Assembly: GCA_017562135.1 (NCBI GenBank)
Contig: QEYB01000397.1
Coordinates: 21,096-85,095, forward strand
Reading direction: 5' to 3'
DNA from: Dipylidium caninum
Taxonomy: Eukaryota; Platyhelminthes; Cestoda; Cyclophyllidea; Dipylidiidae
Length of the DNA stretch: 64,000 nt
Shown here: positions 1 to 10,310 of the stretch, in pieces
Position numbering within the stretch: the stretch's first letter is position 1
Layout of the letters: each line of letters starts with the position of its first letter
Position numbers and translations under genes: made by a program
The notes under the pieces: generated by a model
Told to the model about the DNA's origin: nothing
The model's input: only the letters and a program-made list of their open reading frames with translations
Database searches by the model: none

Positions 1-26
1 CATGGCACACGCAGTAGTCATTTGAG
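1..26 (-). CDS. Gene A exon 15 (partial): start of GPI-attachment tail
   Basis: After a GCAG acceptor (27-30) the frame reads QMTTACAM and leaves the window. Copies B and C have the same exon at the matching distance: QAMTSGCAIGEYG and QTTSGCAVRKT, each followed by a 36-nt hydrophobic exon. Small residues (TTACA) suit a GPI omega site. The flanking intron also aligns loosely with copy B (300-420 here against 19740-19830 reversed), which supports the position. Confidence 0.5.
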
Positions 27-3000
27 CTGCTGAGGGCAGTGGGAGAGGTAGGTCGGAGGTGTGAAAGACATGCGAGGGCCCAATTCCTTCAACGCTTTCA
101 TGGGAATGATTATCCGAACCACGTGTGTCGATGGTGTCTAAAATTGTTAAGGGAATTAGAGCAAAGTGAAGAAGACTGGATTGTGGCCCGGTGCATTCGA
201 ATCGAGCATGGGCCATGATGGCGGGTTGGTGACTCCGAGTCAAATCCCACTTCATTAGTAGAGATCCGTAAGTGGCTCTAGACATTCTTTTTGTTTGACG
301 CCAACTAAGCGCATTAGCCTCGCAACCGAAGATTTTCACCACAAGTGGCATTCACCCCAGTTTTACTAGTGTCCGGGGGCCGATGTTAGCTGCACTAGCA
401 GGAGTGGAATATGTAAATGAAAGGATAATTTGATTAATACAAGAAGTGTCAGGAGAGGAAAATGAAGAAGGAGAAGGAGAAGAAGGAGAAGTGTTCTACG
501 TGCTTTTCGGTATTGCATATCGTGACTGAACGAATAGATAAGTCTTTCAATAAAAGCGGAAATTCGCTGTAGTACGAATTTTTATGTATCTGTGCAATGA
601 GAGACGGAGTCGTGTGAGCTCGGATATTGTAGTTGGAATGAATGGCACTCGAGTGTTCTTAGATGGCGGGAAGGAGGGGAGACGCGAATGTCGACCTCAA
701 TGCACTTAAAATGATGGCGGGTGACGGGCGAAAGGAGCTAAACAACATCTAAGGCGTTATTTTATTCGAGTAACAGAAGGTTCGAAAGTGAAGCTTCGTT
801 ATTACAATGCCCCAAACCATCTATTTCATCGAAAACCTCAACAATACCATGTCCCGCAGAACTTCCAAATTGCCTGCTGCAGACACCGCATTAGTTGAAG
901 TCGTTTGACCTGTGTAAGAAGAAGATGGACGCAGCTGCACAGGCGTTATCTGAAGAAGCATGGCGTCTGTACACAGGACATACAACTACTCACTATCGTC
1001 AGCGCATGCAAGAGGGTGGAGAGACCCGTACAAAGGCTTCCCATTCCCAGTAAAGTGGTTTGACTTACCCCAATCTATTTTGAACACAGCGCCGAATGAT
1101 CTGTGTCCTCCTACCAAGCAGCCGAGGTAGTCAATGGCATGTCTCCTCCTTACTTTTATTGTGAACTGTATAAAGTTGGCATCCGTGCTGTTTTCTACAA
1201 GGGGAAACAGCCATGCCCAGTTAGAACAGTCATTCGCAAGACAGTGCTCAAGCATCGGATGCCAACGAGGCGATTCGTTTAGCTTACTGATGTCGACCCT
1301 TTGTGGGTCGCAGTATGGGGTTTGGTAAGCCACACCATTCCAAATTTCATAAATTCGAGTTGAATTGGTATCTACAACAATGTGGATCTAGGCAAACAAA
1401 AGGATATCTCTTATACGAGGTGTAGAGGCAGGAGATTTCTCCGTTATGGGCGAAGGCGGAACTTTGCAGACTCACCAGATCAGTCTTTCGATAAGTGCAC
1501 GTGATTGTCACCGTCTCCTTATTCTTCGCGGCAATGAAGAGAGACTGATTTGGATGCATAATGAGTTCTCCATTGGCTGGTTAGAAAGGCGGTTAGCCGT
1601 ATGTGACTGGAGAAACAAGTGGATTGATGAAGAAATACACAAGTGCACTCACTATCATTCGAGGATTTCCATTCTCCATTAGGAAATACAGCAATGGATA
1701 TGGGAATAATTGCATACTCGTCGGAGTAGAATACAATCCACCTCATATCTTGCGAGATGGGGCCATTCATCTGCACTTCAGCATGACAATCAGCGACTGA
1801 GAAATCGAGGGGAAGAATAAAAAATTTACCATTTGAGAGGGTGAGGGGAGGATTTGGTGTTGGAGTCGTCGGTGGTGAGAGGTGTTGTGGCTTACGCAGG
1901 GCCTCTACTTGAGAAATGCAATATAACTTACTCTGAGCGTAGGAACAACTGAAATAGTCGGTGGAACAGTCATCTCCGCTTATTCTGCTACAGCTGGGGC
2001 TTCCAGACAACGTATGCACACAAACACACTAGCAAAGGAAACGAGAACATTATGTTATTGGTGAGAGTCCGAGAGACTTCGCTGGAGTAGAAGCCAACTT
2101 ACGTCGAAAGTGCCTGGAAGTGAAAAATCGAGGAAGAACGTGGTGCCGATTGGACCACTCACGATTCTGCTTTCATTTGCAGGAACTCTCAATTGTACCC
2201 CTGAAATGCAGCAGTTTTAGCAGCCTCCTTCTTCCCCACTTCCACATCTCCCGATCTACCTTCCCTCCTCCCCTCTTTCCTTCTTTCTTTCTTCCCTGCC
2301 TACCTGCACCCGTCTCCCCTCCATGCTCCTCTTATCCTTCTGGCATGCAAAATGTTGACTGTCTTATCTCAAATTTTCACCTCTGTGGACATTCGCCTGG
2401 CCAATCGACTTTTCACTCTCCACACCAAGCAGTCAACTGGTAGAGAATCATCGCCGCCAGCTGTTAGTTTCGCAACACTGACCTCGGGCAACGCTTTTGT
2501 GGGTGTTCTAACAAGCGAAAATTATGACTGAATCTGATGGGCCCCTAGTTCTACTCCACGGAGACGTGATTTTCGGGGGCCCTTTCAATCAGGCAACTGA
2601 GGCAACCTCATCGCGACATAAGAGGATAAATGGCCTGAGAATGAGACAATGGACCACTCGGATATGACAAATGCCCAGAATGGATCGCCACTGGCTTTTC
2701 ACCTCCCCCCTTTGCCAGTAAGATGAGCATAATGCTTGTGGATGGGCTAGTGAATCAGTTAGTCTGTACACGTATGTGTGACTTTTCCAACCTACCATCC
2801 TGAATGCTCCAATAATTTTGGGAATGTGAAAGTGTGGACAAAAGATTACATGGGCAGTTGACTGGCTTGACCTACCCCAATCTATCTTGTAGACCGCGCC
2901 TTGACTGTCATCTGAGCCATGTAAGCAACCGAGGTAATCAACAGGTCCGTTCCTCTTCACTTCTATCATGAAATTCATAAACTTTTCGTCCGCACTACTG

Positions 3001-4483
3001 TCTGCAAATAGAGTATCCACGATGGTTTTGCACAGTTATTACTTATAGGTAAGGCCAAGAATCAAATGTCAACGGTACGTTTCGTTTCGCTTACTGATGA
3101 CAACCATTTGAGGATAGAAGGATGTCCAGTCGAAAACTGAATAATTCCAAACTGCATAAGCTTCGGCTGCACCAGTGCCCGTCACTATCTTCATCTGAAC
3201 AAAAAGCAAGGACTTGTATATGTTTTCAGACATAGAGGCAAGAGATGTGGCAATTGCGGGTGAAGTTGGAGGACTGGCAACATTTAGCTAAATGAATAAA
3301 TAAGCCAGACTACGTGGCAGACTCACCAACTCAGTCGCGAGGTGGTATCTGCACGTGAGTGTCACCTTTTCCCTATTTTTAGCGTCAATGAACAGGGAGT
3401 CGTTTGGATCCATAACGAGGCCTTTGGTGGCTTACGAGAAAGGCGGTTACTGTTGTTGGCAGCAGGGCAAATAAATGGAGTGATGAGTTAGCAGCTGTGG
3501 AGACTCACCATCACTCCAACTCCACACACTGTTAGGAAAGAAGGCAATTGAAATGGGGATTCGTCGACGATAGTAAGAGTAGTGGAAGATAATCCATGAC
3601 ACATCTTGACGGATGGAGCCGTTCATCTGCACCTCTGCGTGGCAATCAGAGACTGGAAAAGCAGGAGATGGAAAGCGTTAGTAGTGCAGAGAGTAGGGAG
3701 TGGGCTTGTTGCTGGTGATGTTGACGGTAGGTGCCAGAGTAGCGTGCACGTGATATGTTGATGAGGAATGGACTACAACGCACTCTGAGTGTAGAAACAA
3801 GTGAAATATTCGGTGGAAAATCCGCCTTCTTCTATTTCGGTGCAGTTGAGTTTTTCGGATATGCCGTACACACAAACTTGCTGATTGAAGAAGGGAAAAA
3901 GAAGTCAGCAATAAGAGTTAGAAGACCTCGATGAGAAGAAAAGTCAACTTACGTCGTATTTGGCGGGAAGTGAAAAATTGAGGTGGAACGTGCTGTTGAT
4001 GGGGCCGCTCATAATTCGGCTTTCATTTCCTTCAATTGGACCCACTGCCAATTGTGCGTCTGTAAATGGGACATTAAAAACAGTCACCAAAACATATCTT
4101 CCTCGTCGTGATCCACGACTGCCGTCCACCACTTCCTCCTTCTCTCACATCCTCTCCTATTCGACTCCGCTAAATCCTCGTTGCCTCACACGACTCTCCA
4201 AGTGAACATTCTCACAGTGAAATAAGGTTTCAGTCTCGCAGGGAAGCATTCCCATGAAGCCCACGACTACTGCATGTCTGCGTGACTTTGCCACGTGTCT
4301 GCCACCGAGTACCATCAGTGCAAGGCAAGATCGAGTGAATTAGAAGTGTTTCAAGTGAGGCTGATAGAGCCAAGGAGGAGTAAGTGAATGTGCCAACTAC
4401 TGCGGCGGAAAGGAATGGGGACGTCACTTACTTGCGTGTATGCAGATGAGCCCGAAGAAGAGGACTGTTGTTTCTCTCAGCAT
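1..4483 (-). CDS. Gene A: two-module secreted, GPI-tailed glycoprotein (3' end off the window)
   Basis: Assembled by eye from splice signals and from comparison with the other copies in the window. Exons, 5' to 3': 4483-4432, 4059-3953, 3880-3784, 3652-3509, 3421-3327, 3194-3095, 3001-2876, 2200-2103, 2028-1932, 1796-1653, 1567-1476, 1387-1288, 1194-1069 (or to 994), 909-874, and 26 to beyond 1. All exons are open in one continuous frame, about 480 codons up to the edge. The protein has a signal peptide (MLRETTVLFFGLICIHA), module 1 (about 223 residues), module 2 (about 219), a Ser/Thr-rich linker, and the start of a GPI-attachment tail (QMTTACAM). Module 1 carries about seven N-X-S/T sequons and six cysteines. 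The likely site is the outer cell surface or the secretory route. The family is not named with certainty. Layout and glycosylation resemble taeniid GP50 antigens, which is inference. The start is fixed by the conserved promoter and first-exon length (52 nt, as in copy B). Confidence 0.72.
874..909 (-). CDS. Gene A exon 14: Ser/Thr-rich linker
   Basis: A 36-nt exon after a CACAG acceptor (910-912), coding QTTSTNAVSAA. The same 36-nt exon is seen in copy B (19149-19184, QTTATSAVSTA) and, read through, in copy C (QATHTTAVSAT). It probably forms a short O-glycosylated stalk before the membrane anchor. The donor reads CAG then GCAATT, so splicing would need a GC-AG intron. Copy B has GTAAAT at the same place. 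If the donor is not used, the frame stops at 821-823 after 17 more codons and the GPI tail is lost. Confidence 0.55.
1069..2200 (-). CDS. Gene A module 2 (exons 8-13)
   Basis: A second copy of the module: exons of 98, 97, 144, 92, 100 and 126 nt. Landmarks are SRIVSGPIGTTFFLDFSLP, CVCVHTLSGSPSC, DCHAEVQMNGPISQDMRWIV, ISIAVFPNGEW, MHPNQSLFIAAKNKETVTI, IHIVVDTNSTRIYEIWNG and AIDYLGCLVGG with VFKIDWG. Exons b, c, e and f match module 1 in length to the base, while protein identity is only partial, so the duplication is old and both halves have been kept open. Module 1's last intron (2201-2875, 675 nt) joins them in phase 1. An alternative, longer last exon ends at 994 (GATA then GTGAGT), is also in phase, and would add 25 residues with a TGNG motif shared with copy C. 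Confidence 0.7.
2218..2335 (+). repeat. Pyrimidine-rich tract inside gene A intron 7
   Basis: The plus strand is almost pure C/T for about 110 bases (purine-rich in the sense of gene A), with runs such as tttctttctttcttccc. It lies within the 675-nt intron between the two modules, just upstream of exon 8 in gene orientation. It may be only a low-complexity expansion. Confidence 0.5.
2876..4059 (-). CDS. Gene A module 1 (exons 2-7)
   Basis: Six exons, 107, 97, 144, 95, 100 and 126 nt, introns 73 to 154 nt. Landmarks in order: exon a with SRIMSGPINSTFHLNFSLP; exon b with a cysteine cluster (QVCVYG, LNCTE, FTCFY); exon c with DCHAEVQMNGSIRQDVSWII and ISIAFFP; exon d with GLVMDPNDSLFIDAKN and LTCRY; exon e with MKIVTGTGAAEAYAVWNYS; exon f with MIEVKRNGPVDYLGCL and GAVYKIDWG. 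Every exon is open and all phases match. Alternating strands of hydrophobic and polar residues suggest a beta-rich extracellular domain, but I do not recognise the fold. The donor at 2875 (GGTAGGTC) is weaker than the others. The exon could run on to about 2796, but then the frame to module 2 would not be kept. Confidence 0.72.
4432..4483 (-). CDS. Gene A exon 1: signal peptide
   Basis: ATG at 4483 opens 17 codons (MLRETTVLFFGLICIHA) plus one base, then a GTAAGT donor at 4431. The core is hydrophobic (TVLFFGLIC) and ends in a small residue, as expected for a secretory signal cut after Ala17. Copy B has the same 52-nt exon with the same donor position and an aligned sequence (MVGETTLLFFAYICLLT). 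The phase-1 exit matches the two-base lead of exon 2. Confidence 0.75.
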
Positions 4484-4560
4484 TTGGCGTCAGGTGAGAC
4501 CTCCATCGCATGTGCTCTCCTTTTATCCTGTTGAAAGTAGGTCAGCAGGCGGATTTACAT
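4484..4560 (-). promoter_or_regulatory. Gene A core promoter with TATA-like box
   Basis: On the minus strand a block reading CTGACCTACTTTC, then GGATAAAAGG (TATA-like, plus 4521-4526 ttttat), then GCACATGCG leads into the ATG 38 bases later. The same block stands before copies B (17590-17662) and C (25248-25317), with the ATAAA box about 44 bases before the ATG in each, and in the decayed copy at 5192-5290. Conservation well above that of flanking DNA suggests a core promoter with a very short 5' leader. Confidence 0.55.
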
Positions 4561-5149
4561 TAGCTTTCATTTCAACGTCTAGTGCCTTTCTCTGTTACCC
4601 AAGGGTGCACGCAAATGCCCCATTACGCCCTCAAGCGTGCCCTCTTTTTACACCGCTTGCCTTCCCCGTTCCACTGGCTTGAGGTAGAAAAATTTTGTGA
4701 GTTGCGAGTCTGAAGGAGGTCTGCGCCATTTCAGAGTGAAGTTAATTGTTGAAATAACGTGAGGAGGCAGGTGAGTAGCTGTGACAACTAAGCCATTGGC
4801 GGGTAGGAAATTGGTGCTTAAAGCTCCCCCTGTCATCTGCTCTGAGTGATTTCGAAAGCTCGCTGTCTGTCAATGAACCCCCTTTGCCCCTTCATTTTAT
4901 TTGTTTTAAAGTAGTGTTCTCATTCAACAACTGGTTGCTGATCAAAACCCGCCCCGATTACTCTCACCCGTGGCGGCTCCTAAACGCAGTGTATTCACTC
5001 GAGCTGTCGGTCTAACAGGCCATTATTCTCAACACAACTACAAACATCAGCCATCTACAATAAAATGTAAAGTGTGCCATTATGCAGGATTGACTTATTC
5101 TCTTCAGATGCACCGCATATGAGGTGTATGAGAAGAGGTCACGATGGCT

Positions 5150-5290
5150 GCAGAGGCTCTTCTAGCTAATGGAGATCTTACTCTCGGGCAATTGTCGGAC
5201 AGTGTGAGACACTACCTCACGTGTTTACCCTTTATCTTTTACAAGGAAGGTCAACAGGCCATTTTGCATTTGAGATTCAACGCAACGTCT
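5150..5290 (-). pseudogene. Decayed extra copy of the family promoter and first exon
   Basis: On the minus strand the motif CTGTTGACCTTCCTTG, an AGATAAAGGG box (plus 5231-5236) and ACACGTGAGG align with the gene A promoter in order and spacing. The expected ATG is ATT (5192-5190), and the signal-peptide codons are not preserved. A possible exon-a remnant lies near 4690-4800 (TINFTLKW against SINFTLPGEY). The open frame on the opposite strand here (5144-5440) is therefore most likely not a gene. Confidence 0.4.
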
Positions 5291-8200
5291 CCTCCAACCC
5301 TCATCCGTGGTCAAAGCGTGTGCACGGAGTTTTACATGACGCATTCACGCGCGGAGTGGCCCAAGCCGCTATTTTTCTACGTTCCCTCGGCGTACATTGA
5401 GACAAAACTACGAGTCTCCATTTTTCATCTGAGCTTATAGTCCAACTCCCCTCAACCGCACTATTGCAACAAGAAGACATTTCAAATGGGCTGTGATCTT
5501 TTCCAACGCCTTAAGGTCACCGTCCTTTTATTACAATAGTCATGCAAGAGTGTACTTAAGACCTCATCAGTAGGCCAGACTGTCTGGTGGCAATTTGGCG
5601 CTCTTCATGCTGGCTGAACTGCGTTCGACATAAAACAACTTGCGAACATTTTCAGCAGCTCCACTTCATAAAGACACTGGCTAAAGCCGTGGTAAGCTGG
5701 TGGGAGGAGAAAAAATGCCAGACTTGACAAGGGAGTAGGACATCGTTTGAGGCGTGAGCGTCGAACAGAGAGATGTGTCAAAGTGAGTGATGTCTATCGT
5801 GAGATTCAGAACAGAGGCATCATGCCACCAATCCAAATACGGTGGTCTGTTATGCGCACGTTTCCACGTGTCTACAGTCCAACAAAAGCTGTTCTTCGTC
5901 CTTCTGTTGATTTGACCATAAGGAGTCCTCGTTCATGACGTTTTGTCATCGACTTGTCGGTGAACAATTCTGTTTACCAGTGTCCAATAGCACACCTCGC
6001 GGCAAGAAGAATGACCAGAGTTGCCTGGCAGCAAGGAGAAGGCGCCAGTTGACGGAGTCGACGACAGCGATTTGCTAGCGGAAATTGTCATTTATGTCAC
6101 AATCGTGAAAACCAAGTGGCACCGCATCGTCCCCCATTTGCGCGCGAGAACTTCTCACGGACACGGCCAAATGAGCCAATCTTCCTAGGGATTAACAAGA
6201 ATGGAAGCCGAGAAACTGGCACACCTCTGCGCTGGCGCTCTGCACTACCAACTATCCCCTACTTCCCAGTCATCCTCTCAACACTTCCCCTCTCACCTCA
6301 TTATCGCGTCTCGGGGCATAGTCCCATACTACCGCCTACGCTCTTTCCATTACCACCTTACGTTGCCCGTGTTGACAGAAGTTGCTTTGTGCCTAACCCA
6401 ATTCAGGTACTTGAATGAGAAGTAAATTTCACCCCTCATCTGGTGTGCAAATCTCATGAAGATGTAAACGTATCCTCGTATAATAGCGTTGAAGTAAGTA
6501 GGGTGCAGCCTGCCGGAAATAGCATCTTTCTGCAGAATTCACTCCTCGTTCTGTTCAATACAAGCACTACTAACTGACGAGTGCCAAAGTCAACCATGAG
6601 AGTGAGAAGCGAGAGAATAAGCAAAAGTCAAGAATATGAAGAGGGAGAGAGAGCAGGTAGAAGAGTAAGTTAAGATGAAGGAATTGCCACGTTTATTTGG
6701 CGAGATTGCGTGCTGCAATAACGTTGACACTTCACCAATGCAATGAAGTCTAAATTCGCTAATTGCGGATATTTAAGTAACTGCTGTGCGAGTGGTGTGA
6801 GATGAAGAAATGGTTCTTCTCAGTTAGAGAGGGCGGGTATAATGCGGATGGAGAGGAAGATTCCTGCAATTGTGCAGCCGTATCTCCATCGCAACTGCTT
6901 CGAAGAGCACAGATAGCATAGGGGTGGCATTTATGCCCATCTTGCCTCTCAGTTCTTCCACGCATTTGTTTATGTCAGAGAGCAGAGAGGTTGATGCGGT
7001 AACGTGGCCAAGACGCAGTGCGGAAGGAGGAAAGGGGCTACCTGAAGGAAGACGAAGGAGGTGCAGCCGTCAGCCCATCGTTCCACCCACCCACTTGCAT
7101 TGCATTGAATAGAGGTCCAAGACTGATGGCGTCGCTCATTTACATGGGACGACACCAGCGCGGAGGTTATTATTTGAGCATGTTAGAAGTCGGACGATAA
7201 GTTGCCGGCGCGAGGTAACATTAGTTGGCAGGAGATGTCGTTTCAAGTATAGAGGAGAAGTGAATGCGCAATTTGGGTAAGGTCGGCTGAGAGGCGTGAT
7301 GAAATGTGTGGTGTGCGATTTAGCTGTTTGCTCACATTGAAGATGGCGGAGAACAGTGGAGAGGCGGATGGATGAGGAGACATTGGCCAGTGCAGCAGGT
7401 ACTCACTACACACACGTACCATGGAGAACAAAACTCGCAATTACATGCTTTCCCCTCATCTCCAATCAGACGACTGAGTTTTCTTCATTTAAGACGAGGT
7501 CACAATTGCCAAGTTCTTCACTCGCACAATCCTTTTAAATGATTTCAACCTAAAACGCCGCTTGATCATGGCTTAGTCGTGGTGAGATGACTAGGAGCAG
7601 GAAACAAGCCCGATCGCGCCAGATGGTGTTGCCTCATGTCGTTTATCTCCTTGTTATCATTCCATTAAGACGTTCCTCTTCGTTTGCTCAAATGGATGAT
7701 TTCGGCGGACTGAAAATCCATCGGGCACATAACATTCGAGCGAGTCGGATAGACATCAAGGCTATCAATCTTCCATCTCACTGGTCCTGTTTTCATTCCC
7801 CACCTGGGCTCTCCATTGAGCCATCAATTACACCTTATCCCAGTTTAACGAATGGGTGGAATGAACTATTCGCTCTGAGGGACGGGGGCACAGGCATATT
7901 CACTCGTGAACTGGACCCAAGGTGGATAAAGTGAGTTAAGACGACAAAGAGGCCAAAGTTAATCGTCAAGTGATCACTCAGTGAGAAAAGAAGAGGATGA
8001 TAATTGCAACCCCGACCAACTCCAAGTGGTCCTATTTATTCATCCACACTGCCAAAACCCACTCGATTTTGTCAACTACTCTGATGTAGGCTGAATTCTC
8101 GCAAATGGACACTGAAGTGGTGACAACAACTATCTACACAAGGCACACATGACAATTCATTGCTGATACAGCTTCGGTGTGCCTAAAGTAGACGATACAG

Positions 8201-8322
8201 CCCGAGTAGCGAAGTGATGCCATATTGCATAATTTTGCCAACATTCCTCAACAAGAATGACTGTTTATGACCGCTATACTCTTACTTTTACCCCTATACA
8301 GCGCCTTCTTGAATCCCTATGC

Positions 8323-8326
<4 letters not shown>

Positions 8327-8361
<35 letters not shown>

Positions 8362-8418
8362 GGTCGCACATTTTCCTCAGTGGTTTAGTCAGGCTGAAGG
8401 AGAGAGAGAGAGAGAGAG
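8327..8418. repeat. Inverted microsatellite pair: (CT)n then (GA)n
   Basis: About 16 CT units (8327-8359) are followed, after a 40-base spacer, by about 9 GA units (8400-8418). The two arms are complementary, so single-stranded DNA or RNA could fold into a long stem with a 40-base loop. Both arms are also homopurine/homopyrimidine tracts able to form triplex structures. Confidence 0.85.
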
Positions 8419-8735
8419 TTAAAGAGCTCTGGGTCAACCAATCCAACCTCATCCTCGTTGTTCCTCGTCAGCAGATTAATCCTTCATCATCTAGTAATAC
8501 CGCATGTATTTTTGGATAACGTCGGACCTAAGGGAAGACACGTTGTTTCAGTTCATGCCAGGCTGCACACCCTTACAGCCAGAAGGCCAAATCCGTATGG
8601 AGATTGTCTGGAATTCACAGAAGACAGGAATTGATTTACATCAAGTACTGTCTTAAACACAAGTGAGAAAATAGGGCTTAAATTGTTCGCCTTGAAGTAA
8701 ATGGTTGCCATCTCCTCCAAACTGGTTTGACGTAC

Positions 8736-8861
8736 CCAAAACTATCTTGAAGACCTCGCCACGGCTTTCAACTTCACCGTATAAACATTCGAGGTAATCG
8801 ACAGGTCGGCTGCTCTTCACTTCTATTACAAAACTCAAAAACTTGCCGTCCCTACTCCTCC
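8736..8861 (-). pseudogene. Copy F: orphan exon f of the gene A family
   Basis: A 126-nt exon, exactly the length of exon f in gene A (both modules) and copy B, with a TTGCAG acceptor and a GTACGT donor. It reads FVIEVKSSRPVDYLECLYG then EVFKIVLG, so the family's DWG has become VLG. The frame is open. No exons a-e lie upstream. Instead 8930-9000 resembles the intron that precedes exon a in gene A, so a deletion probably removed the middle of the gene. I see no linker or tail exon below it. Confidence 0.6.
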
Positions 8862-8929
8862 CTGCAAGGAGAACAGTTGTGCCGAGTTGGCGCAATCATT
8901 CACTTAGCGGCGCTCAATCACCAAAAGCC

Positions 8930-9010
8930 AACGATACATGCATTGTCGTTAACGGAACCATTCTGAAGACTGTAAACAATGCACGAATTCGTGTCCAATG
9001 TCGGATTTGT
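8930..9010 (-). pseudogene. Copy F: first-intron remnant
   Basis: Plus-strand 8948-8980 (ggaaccattctgaagactg) aligns with gene A intron 1 at 4068-4090 (gggacattaaaaacagtc). This intron scrap sits about 70 bases from exon f, where six exons should be, and marks the edge of the inferred deletion. Confidence 0.35.
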
Positions 9011-10030
9011 AGTCGGATAGTAGAAAGTGAAATTGTGAGTGAGAGGGATTTCTAACTCAAGGCAATTTGATTCGGTTTCAAGTGCAGAGTGAGGCGATTT
9101 TCTTCTTACTTCGCCCATTGTTATATGCTTTGAATGACCCTGTCTTTGGCCTATGATGGTCTCCCTGCTTGGCTTAAAATGCGACTGCTATGAGGTGGTA
9201 CTTCAACGTTCCCCGGTCACCTGTCTCCACCTTGCCTCCTTCCCTTTTTTTTTAATTTGGCGTCTTAAGCCCTCTATCCTATTCTCTTATATCCGGTCGA
9301 TTGGACTGCCTCATGCTCACAATGTATCATAACAAATTCGGTTTTCCAAAAACTTCTCCCTCACTTCACTGCGTGAGATATTCTGGGCGACGAGCCCTGC
9401 CGCTTTACCCTATACACCGCAGCATTTGCAAACAGCATTTCGTCACAGAATAAGCACTTCAGTTGGAGAAGTTGCCCATCAGTAAAAATGCTAACATCTG
9501 CTTTGTGATGCCGATTTGCCGAGCCGGCAAAACCATCTACAGGCCCACCTGTGAGTCGTTGACATATATTCTTTTGAAGCATTGGTGGAAATTGGTGTCA
9601 AATTCTTGGGCATTGAAGCGCAATGACTCTTCCTATTTTGCAGCGGAAGAGAAAACTAACGAGGGTACTTTGTTGCTTCCGGAGGAAGAGGCAGGTATAA
9701 TAGGTGTCCATCGTCCTCCAATAGAACAACCCCTTTATTCACGCTAATGGAAATAATAGGGCTACCAAGAAACCAACAGTTCATGTTCATAGATCAGTTT
9801 GTTGATATGTTAACAATAAAACTCTTCCACTTCTTCCGTTTGTTCTTCGTCTTCTGGCGTGTACCTGTGTCTTTATCAGTAGTAATATCACCAATTCTAT
9901 GATTCGTTTAGGACGCACTTTTAACGGGCTTCAGTGTGTTCTTTCAATTTTAATCTGGTAATCCTCTCACATGGGGCTTTCTTTACTTTCCTCGTGTGCC
10001 ACTTTTCGACTATTCTCCTCTTTTTGACGG

Positions 10031-10310
10031 TCCCTTATCGGTCTTCCTGTTGCCATCTGGAGATAACCTCGTCATCAGTACTTCCACACTGCCTCCGCGT
10101 TGATCAATTAGTGTTACATGCATCAACGGTATCTTCTTCTCTTCAAGAACTACAAAGGTAAACAAAAACAACAATAACATCAACGCTTTAGTAGCCTTCT
10201 CTTTTATGACAGCGGGAAACTATTTGCATCAGAGCCACGCCGTCAGGCAAGAAATTTCGGTGCCTCATGTATACTAATAATACAACCGGTGGTTTGATAG
10301 TCTGGCAGAA
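10031..10310. repeat. Dispersed repeat R1, copy 1
   Basis: Aligns in direct orientation with 50761-50985. Shared blocks include cagtacttccacactgcct, gtgttacatg and acctacaaaggtaaaca (actacaaaggtaaaca here), and later ccgtcaggca. The second copy is shorter by about 50 bases. No terminal repeats or reading frame are obvious, so the element class is unknown. Confidence 0.65.

Larger units (their letters stand above)
4561..8735. other. Gene-poor spacer with repeat scraps
   Basis: Apart from the decayed promoter copy at 5150-5290, I see no exon with partner exons. About 40 bases near 5480-5520 resemble 32875-32915. 4768-4815 resembles 21470-21515. 7495-7570 resembles 16110-16200. Open frames here (5747-5938, 6116-6418, 7587-7934) show no recognisable domains or flanking splice pairs. 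Confidence 0.5.

Noticed and set aside
5144..5440. Open frame of 98 codons on the plus strand starting MAAEALLANGD
   Set aside because: It lies antisense over the decayed family promoter (TATA-like box and ATG position aligned on the minus strand), has no splice partners, and is best explained by chance.
8319..8519. Ser/Leu-Arg/Glu repeat protein frame
   Set aside because: Entirely a by-product of the CT and GA microsatellites.
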